From Ceratorhiza oryzae-sativae (taxonomy: Eukaryota; Basidiomycota; Agaricomycetes; Cantharellales; Ceratobasidiaceae): a stretch of 64,000 nt of DNA. Location: positions 868,001 through 932,000 of the forward strand of contig JARWMV010000244.1 of assembly GCA_030998015.1 (NCBI GenBank), read 5' to 3'. The position numbers and the translations under genes were made by a program. Below are positions 57,771 to 64,000 of the stretch, piece after piece; position 1 is the first letter of the stretch, and each line of letters begins with the position of its first letter. The notes beneath the pieces were generated by a model. It made no database searches, had not been told where the DNA came from, and saw only the letters and a program-made list of their open reading frames with translations.

Positions 57771-60700
57771 ATGCGGCCCAAGCTCAGCGCAAGCGGACAG
57801 CAGAGGAAGCATTCACAGTCACAGCGGCCAGCGCTGGCAAAGAAAAGGTGTTGCCTAATAGCGATGTTTGTCCCGTTTTCATTTCGTTTGCCACGCAATC
57901 TGGCCGCCACTGACGACCGGCCAATTCCCACCTCGATACAGGCCGCACCTGGTGCAAAGACAATTGTGATTCATCCGGGCTCCAGGTGGTTGAAGATTGG
58001 CAAAGCTAGCGACGTGTTTCCAGTGTCGATCCCCAACGTAATAGCGCGCAAACAGCGCATCCAGCCTGTTCCAAAGCCAGTTTTCCACAGTGGGATCATT
58101 AAGCCCACGGGCGAAAGCGAAAAGCAAGACAGCTACGAAATCTCAGCCGACGCGAATGCGGAAGATCCCGTGAGTGATGCTGCGGTGTGTCACGGACAAA
58201 GAGTTGTAATTGATTTGTCCTGGGCTCGCGTGCAAGTTTATTGAACGCACTGCAAATATTCGCTCGTCGCTACTCGCGCGCATGAAGTTTTACAAGCTAC
58301 AGGTGTTGCCAGACGCTTCCTCGGAGGCTGCCAGGTTCAATGCCAATTATAAACCGACCACGATTGCTGACCACAATGATCCGTACCGCGTCGAGTGGTT
58401 GGGCTCTGCGGCTAACCCCATCACGACCGAGGAGTATTTTATCGGGCAAAAGGTAGGTGTAATTCATTAGTCGCATCCTTGCTCGCACTCTGATAAGCCT
58501 TAGGCGTTGGACTTTGGAGATCCCGAATCCGCTGGTTTCACGGTCAAATGGCCCATGCAGGGAAACAGCTTGAACACACGGGACTATGATTCTGCGCAGG
58601 CCGTCATATCGGACATTGAGACCATATGGACAGAAGCTCTTCGACAAGAGCTGAAGATTTCAAAAGCGCAATACAAGGTAGGTTTGTGGACAACCAACCT
58701 TCCTCCCAGCCAACTCGTTATCCGCAGAACTTCTCCGTCATCCTCGTGATTCCAGACTACTACGACCGATTCTACGTACGCGAGCTGGTTAATGTGCTCC
58801 TAGTCCAAATGGGATTTGCGCAACTCTGCATCCAGCAGGTACGTTTAACTTGATCCATTCAACCAGCACGTGTTGATTTACGCGATACATGACTATTAGG
58901 AATCACTCTGCGCTGCATTTGGCGCTGGTCTCTCGACCGCATGCGTTGTGGACATTGGCGCGGTCAAGACGAGCATTGCATGCGTGGACGAAGGCCAGGT
59001 GGTACCCGATACTCGGTACGTCTCCGTTTCGTGGATGCTCGATTGGTTCAGCCTTGCCTCATGCGTTGGCTTTTATTGCCTTGCAGTATCACGCTTGACT
59101 TTGGGGGCGATGATATCACAGAGTACCTGTACTATTTGCTCAAGGGCATCAACTTTCCTTATCGCGAGTGCCAACTGAATCGGACGTACGACTGGGCCAT
59201 CATGACAAAGTTGAAAAAGTTGACGAGCTCGTTGCTCGAGGTAAGTGGATCTATTGTACAGTCGGACTTGTAATCAAGGCTACATGCGTCCCAGAGCGAC
59301 GTTGCACTGAACGTCTACGACTTTGACGTCCGACGCCCCGGGCATATTACAGAACGGTATGCACTCCAAGTGTACGACGAGCCTGTGCTGGCAGCCATGG
59401 TATGTACCGATCGCAGCTCCAACTGCAGGCCAGCGCAACTGAGACCCCTCAGTGTATATTTGAACCCCGCATCATTGATTTCGACGCCAAACGAGCGATG
59501 CGCCGACTGCTTTGGACTCCTGAAAATGTCGAAGACATCCCGGACTTTTCGAGCGATGTTCTCGTACGTAACCTTGTACTCCTATTCGGGTGTGCGGTTT
59601 TGCCCCTATTCCAGCCGCCCCTAACCCCTACTCCGATATTCTTCGGCTCCTATCCCCATTGCGTTTTCTTTTGTCTTCCTGGTTTAGCTGTTGACATTGA
59701 TGTGTTGCTCTTTAGACGCAAGCGATGTTGATCTCGACGCAACACTTGCTGCCTCCCCAGCCGGCTGCTCAATTGTTCACGCAGGTGCCGCAAGTGGATG
59801 GAGCACATGATGCTGGTGACGAAGATACTGAAATGGATGTCCGCCCACAAGGGCAGGACGAGGCCACTGAGTAAGCATAGTTTAAATTTCCTGAGCGATC
59901 GAGCTGCAAAGAACTGGGTTGGTTTCGGACGAGTCCGTTCGACCGGGTTGGATGAGGAAGCGCTCGTTCAAGTTGGGTGAGGAGGGGAGGGGGTGGAGAG
60001 AAGGGGTCCAGAGAGCCAGCGTGGAAGCAGCCTGTGCAAGCGAGGATGGAGCAAGTGAGGAAAACAAGCATTTGGGGTACAGGGGTGCTTGGTGGCGGCT
60101 GGAACTCGTTTCTCGTGCGTGACTGCAATGTGGGATGCTAAATCGGGCTTGTTCAGGTCGACTGCGGCTGAAAAGCATCGAAAGCGCGAGAGGGAATCGA
60201 GCCCCGAGGAGGAGCGCGGGCAAAAGCGCGGGCCAGCGAGCGTGGAGGAGACCCGAGAGCGGGCAGACGTGAACGGTGCTGCAAAGGGGTCGGGTGGCGG
60301 GGGAGCCAGCCAGTCCGGAAGGGACAGCAAGGAGCGAGAGCCGGGTGCTCAGCGCTCGGTGAGCCCCACACAGCCTCCTCCACTCAGCGCGTCGACGCCC
60401 ACGGTCGAGAGCCGCGCCCGGACGCCGCCCGCTACGATTACGGTGCCGGCGGCGCCTCCTGTGATTGATGTGCGGTGGGAAGCGAGCAAATTACCACTGG
60501 ATGTTGCCATCTTCAACAGTACACGGGCAGCGGGGGGAGTAGACCGAATTAAGAAGTTCTTGCAGGTGGTAGTGGTTGTGGGCGGGACAAGTATCATCCC
60601 GGGGATGGTTCACGCGTTGGAGAGCAGGTACGTCACGCGGATTTGAGTGATCTTCTGGCCCGTGTTACGGCGGCCGTGCCACTTTCGTCACTGTTTGAAT

Positions 60701-60994
60701 ATGCGGGCGACCCTAACGTTTGAGCGCGCAGGCTGCAGGCGATTGCATTTCCACTTGTGCCTGGGATGGAAAAAGTGCAGGTGGTCCCCTCGCCGAAGGA
60801 CATTGATCCGCGCGTGTTGAGCTGGAAGGGCGCGGCGGTGCTGGCGAAGCTCGAGTCACTGAACGACATGTGGATCTCGGCCACAGACTGGGTGAGTGCT
60901 GCGGAGGGAGGGGGTGTTTGAAACTGTGTATTGAACGCGAGCACAGGACATGCTGGGGATGCGGGCGCTGCGCGAGCGGACGCTGTTCATGTAG
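57771..60994 (+). CDS. ARP8: Actin-related protein Arp8 (INO80 complex)
   Basis: Nuclear actin-fold subunit of the INO80 chromatin remodeller, part of its nucleosome/linker-DNA-binding Arp module. First in-frame ATG is 57771, though the true start could involve an unseen intron. Recognisable blocks: KTIVIHPGSRWLKIGKASDV (first phosphate region), PFIERTANIRSSLLARMKFY, DFGDPESAGFTVKWPMQGNS, ILVIPDYYDRFYVRELVNVL, LCAAFGAGLSTACVVDIGAV followed by KTSIACVDEG (second ATP-binding half), and ITLDFGGDDITEYLYYLLKG. Then YDEPVLAAMCIFEPRIIDFD and a long acidic/Ser-Pro insert (60.15-60.45 kb). The end is VVVGGTSIIPGMVHALESRL and DIDPRVLSWKGAAVLAKLES, stopping at 60994. The insert and the weak catalytic site are typical of Arp8. 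Confidence 0.9.
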
Positions 60995-61843
60995 ATACGG
61001 TACACGACCCATGTAGATACGCGTTTGACAGAACATGGATGGGTGTCGATCAGACGAGCGCGAGTGCAGCGGGCCCGATGATCACGGGACATGGCCGAAG
61101 CTACCGCCCACGCAAGGACGAGCCTTCCATTCTGCGGCTAATGCATCCTCGATTGAGGTATATTGGTCGTGCATGCCCACACGAGGGGAAGCTTTAGGAC
61201 GGGGGCCTGGGCGCTGGACCGCAGGACGAACGGGGGAGGGGGGGCGGGGCGAAGCCGCAGTTACGGTAGGAGGGACCCGAACGACGGCCCAGAAGACGCC
61301 ATGCCTGAAACGCGAGGGTTTGATTACCGTGCGCAGCGTCGCGAAACGGGGGTGTGCTCGTCGTCACCTCGGCTCGTGCTGTGATATACGCGGGATATTT
61401 GTGTCGCGGCTGACGTGGGGGTGCGGGATATTCGCGGCGGCGGGCAGCAGCAGAGGGCCGGGCGGGCGGGCGGCGGCGGTGGTGGTGGTGACGGCGACGG
61501 CAGGGATGATATCATCAGGCACGGATCCGCAGTGGCGTGTGCGGGCTCGTCGCTGCGGGCGACGGCGGCGACGGTGGGATCTGCGGCAGGGTCTGGAGCA
61601 AAGGTGGGCTGTGTGGCGCTGTTGTGGCCTGGGGCCCGGCGGCTCCCACTTAGTCAGCCGGGGCTGTGCAGAAGCAGACCCGGGGGAGCGGGACGGCGCA
61701 GAAGCGAGAAGCAGGGCCGAGCGCGGCGGGAAAGGCCGTCGAAAATGTCTTGGACATTTGCAAGTTTCAGACGGGATCGCGGGTGTCGAATGTCGATCGC
61801 AGCCTAACTATATGCGGCGCTGGCCCTGTCCTCCAAATCCCTC
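60995..61843. other. GC-rich spacer
   Basis: A 270-codon open frame at 61035-61847 is a by-product of base composition (Gly/Arg-rich, no domain). The 5' UTR and start exon of the next gene probably lie here. Confidence 0.4.
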
Positions 61844-63566
61844 TTGACAGCCGCCTCAAAGCCGGGCCCACAGCGCTCGACGCCTTCGCCTCTTTCGTTC
61901 CCCACCACTCGATCCATCCTGGCGCTGTGTTCTGCTCGCATCGCGCACGACGCGTCGGTGCCCCGCCTCTTCGCCGCGCTGTCCCCCCGCCAACCGTCCC
62001 GGCCCCTGCCCGCGCTGCACGCCCCGCCCGAGCCCGTGCGCCCGGACGATGCGCCTGCTGGCCGTCGCGCCTTTGCGCCACGCCCGGCGTTCCCCCACTC
62101 CCACTCCCAGCCCGAGTTCACCCACTCGCCCGCCCCCCGCCCGCTGCCCGGCGCCCTCGCCATCGACGACCGCCCAGACCCCGCCAGCGCCCCCCCGCTC
62201 GCCGGTGCGTACCTGCCGTCCCCCGCGAGCACAGAGCCCATGCCGCACCTGCCCTACCCCTACGACCAGGACCCGCCGTACGCCTCGCGCGCAGCGTCGG
62301 CCACCCCCGGCTACGCGCCCGACGACCGCCGGGTCTCCACCTCGTCGGCCGGCTCGTACGAGCACGCGTATCCGTACGGCACCTACCCCCGGCAGCAGTA
62401 CCCCCCGCGCGCCACATCGCCCGTGATGGCCCGTGGAGCCATCCCGTACGAGTACCCGCTCGACTCGGCCGCCTGGGCAGGTCGCCGGCCCTCGGCAGAG
62501 CAGTCGCCCGCGCCGTCGGGCCCGCCCCGGCCGTACGACGAGCAGTACCACCCAGACGACTCGGTCCCCGCCCTGGCCCAGTCCCAGCTCGCCTATCCGA
62601 TCCCCCTAGACCACCACTCCCCGATGCAGTCGCTCGGCAGCTCCTCTTCCAACTCGACCGGCCTCCCAGCCTCCCCGGACCTCGGGCTCCAACCCTCCGG
62701 GCTCGTCGCCCCCCTGTCCGACGGCCCCATAGCGCCCTCTGCTCAGAACCCGGGCCAGCGCACCTACGCTTTTGTCTCGCTCGCAGGTTCAACCATCCGC
62801 AAGCGCCCGCGCAGGCGCTACGACGAGATTGAGCGTCTGTACTCGTGCTCGTTTGAAGATTGCACCAAGGCATACGGCACACTCAACCACCTAAACGCAC
62901 ATGTCACCATGCAGAAGCACGGCCCCAAGCGCAACCCGAGCGGTACGTCGTTTCTCAGCGGCGGGAATACGTATATGCTAACTTGGTGCCCCAGAATTCA
63001 AAGAGCTCCGAAAGCTGTGGCGCAGCCAGAAAAAGGCCGAACAGATGCACAACCGCCCCCGCAGGCGGCGCGGTGTGGGTCAGGACGACGACGACCCCCA
63101 AGCGCTCCGCCGCACGGCATCTGGTTCCTACAGCACCGACCCAGAGTCAGACGACGGCACCCCCCAGCCCGGGGAGTTTGGCTCAGTCGATCAGATGTGG
63201 TCGCACGGGATGGTTCCCTCGTCCGGAGTCGCAGCGCAAGCGATGGGTGTGCGCTACGACGATGGCCAGATGGGTTACCATCCCGACCATGACCCCCAAG
63301 GGCATGGCATGGCTGCTCATCACTTGATCACCTCTGACCAGGCGGCATCGATCGAACGCATCCCTCCCAACGCAACGCTCCTCCAAGGGTTGCCACAGTC
63401 CCATCCGAGCCAACAGCCCCAGCAGTTTTCCAGTCCCCACATGCACCCCATGGCTGGGTACGGTATGCCCATGTCTGGGAACCACCCGGTGAACATGCGA
63501 CGTCCCTCGGACCAAGGCTACGACTATCATCGCCCCGGCACCGGTCCTGGACCCTATGGCCGCTAG
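61844..63566 (+). CDS. Basidiomycete C2H2 transcription-factor-like protein (5' end unresolved)
   Basis: The frame is open from 61844 but lacks an early ATG. The first in-frame ATG is near 62238 (MPHLPYPYDQDPPYASRAAS), so the start is either there or in an upstream exon. The N-terminal half is Pro/Ser/Tyr-rich and disordered. The conserved part is STIRKRPRRRYDEIERLYSC followed by SFEDCTKAYGTLNHLNAHVT, MQKHG, a single C2H2 finger preceded by a basic patch. An intron at about 62943-62992 follows, then EFKELRKLWRSQKKAEQ. The C-terminal half is His/Gln/Pro-rich and ends GPYGR at 63566. Likely nuclear DNA-binding protein. I cannot name the orthologue. Confidence 0.75.
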
Positions 63567-64000
63567 TTGCTCTCGCGCTGTCTTGTCCTCGCTCTCGCTC
63601 TCGTTCTCTGCTGGTCTTCAATCACTTGTTTATGTTTATCAGTGCACCTTTGATTATTATGTTCTCAATCAACTACTCTCTATCGCTGCTGCTTGGGGTA
63701 TCTTAGCGCGTTGCTGTCCCATTGTTCTTGTCTATGATTGCTTCCTGCTCTGCACATTTTCGTTCAACTTCGCCCTTTATGTTTTTGACCTTGATATATA
63801 GTTCGTACTGTCCTCCCTGCGTCTTTATTCCTCTGCTCCCCCTCCTTTCCTGAACTCCGCCTCGCTTCCCCCTCCCCCTTTTTCGTCACCGCCAGCTTGT
63901 TGTTGTTGGTGATATTGTATTAGTCCCTACAGTAACTACGCGCTTGCTATCCTTGTACAAAGAATCAAAGAAATCCCGTTTATCAACTCTGCTGGCGGCC
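63567..64000. other. 3' flank
   Basis: Strongly pyrimidine-rich sequence after the C2H2 gene, probably its 3' UTR. Nothing else recognised. Confidence 0.5.

Noticed and set aside
61035..61847. 270-codon + strand open frame
   Set aside because: GC-driven Gly/Arg-rich frame between ARP8 and the C2H2 gene, with no domain or splice support.
62118..62882. 254-codon - strand open frame
   Set aside because: Antisense to the C2H2 gene. Composition is that of a complement of Pro/Ser/Arg codons.
1..64000. CRISPR arrays, bacterial operons, viral or toxin genes
   Set aside because: None seen. The window is ordinary intron-rich fungal DNA with no direct-repeat arrays.

Overview
The window is nuclear DNA of a filamentous basidiomycete. 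Genes are split by many short GT-AG introns (about 50-60 bp). The gene content fits Agaricomycetes: an AA9 cellulose-degrading monooxygenase, a basidiomycete-type P450, a TKL-type kinase of the kind expanded in Rhizoctonia, and a DUF4430 secreted protein. My best guess is a Ceratobasidiaceae/Rhizoctonia-like fungus. That is inference from family resemblance, not from a database search.

Layout: 1.2-3.0 kb holds an unrecognised gene (+). 3.5-4.5 kb holds a secreted AA9 LPMO (-) with an apparent 1-nt insertion near its C-terminus. 4.5-7.2 kb is gene-poor. 7.2-8.9 kb holds a prenylcysteine oxidase (+). 9.3-13.7 kb (+) holds a TKL kinase domain spliced in frame to RhoGEF (DH), PH and CNH modules. 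It lies tail-to-tail with its paralogue, an ordinary DEP-DH-PH-CNH Rho1 exchange factor (14.1-18.8 kb, -). 20.0-22.5 kb (-) holds a truncated and a frameshifted copy of an undescribed zinc-finger family. 23.2-25.4 kb is a cytochrome P450 (-). 26.3-28.1 kb is a DUF1479 (2OG-Fe dioxygenase-like) protein (-). 28.5-31.3 kb is nucleoporin Nup85 (-). 31.9-37.3 kb (+) is a tandem array of three split zinc-finger genes. 37.5-38.3 kb is a GNAT acetyltransferase (-). 38.8-41.6 kb is an EF-hand MscS-type channel (+). 43.0-44.5 kb is a further zinc-finger family member (+). 44.7-45.4 kb is RPB4 (+). 45.9-48.3 kb is a Zds1-type PP2A regulator (-). 48.4-51.2 kb is an F-BAR RhoGAP, Rgd1-like (-). 51.8-53.2 kb is a C2H2 protein (+). 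53.2-56.2 kb is gene-poor. 56.2-57.2 kb is a secreted DUF4430 protein (-). 57.8-61.0 kb is Arp8 of the INO80 complex (+). 61.8-63.6 kb is a C2H2 transcription-factor-like gene (+).

Two things stand out. First, five genes in the window (21.0-22.5, 31.9-33.0, 33.7-35.3, 35.7-37.3 and 43.0-44.5 kb) share a C-terminal pair of zinc fingers. In all five the two histidines of the first finger sit on their own exon of exactly 31 nt, flanked by introns at identical points. A sixth, truncated relative lies at 20 kb. At least four copies show signs of decay, so this looks like a young, fast-evolving lineage-specific family. Second, an inverted duplicate of the Rho1-GEF has lost its DEP half and gained a kinase domain. 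Its CNH half carries two 1-nt deletions relative to the neighbouring paralogue, one of which a shifted splice donor can compensate.

The rest is conserved housekeeping: polarity and cell-wall signalling (Rho GEF, Rho GAP, Zds1), transcription and chromatin (RPB4, ARP8), nuclear pore (NUP85) and osmotic response (MscS).
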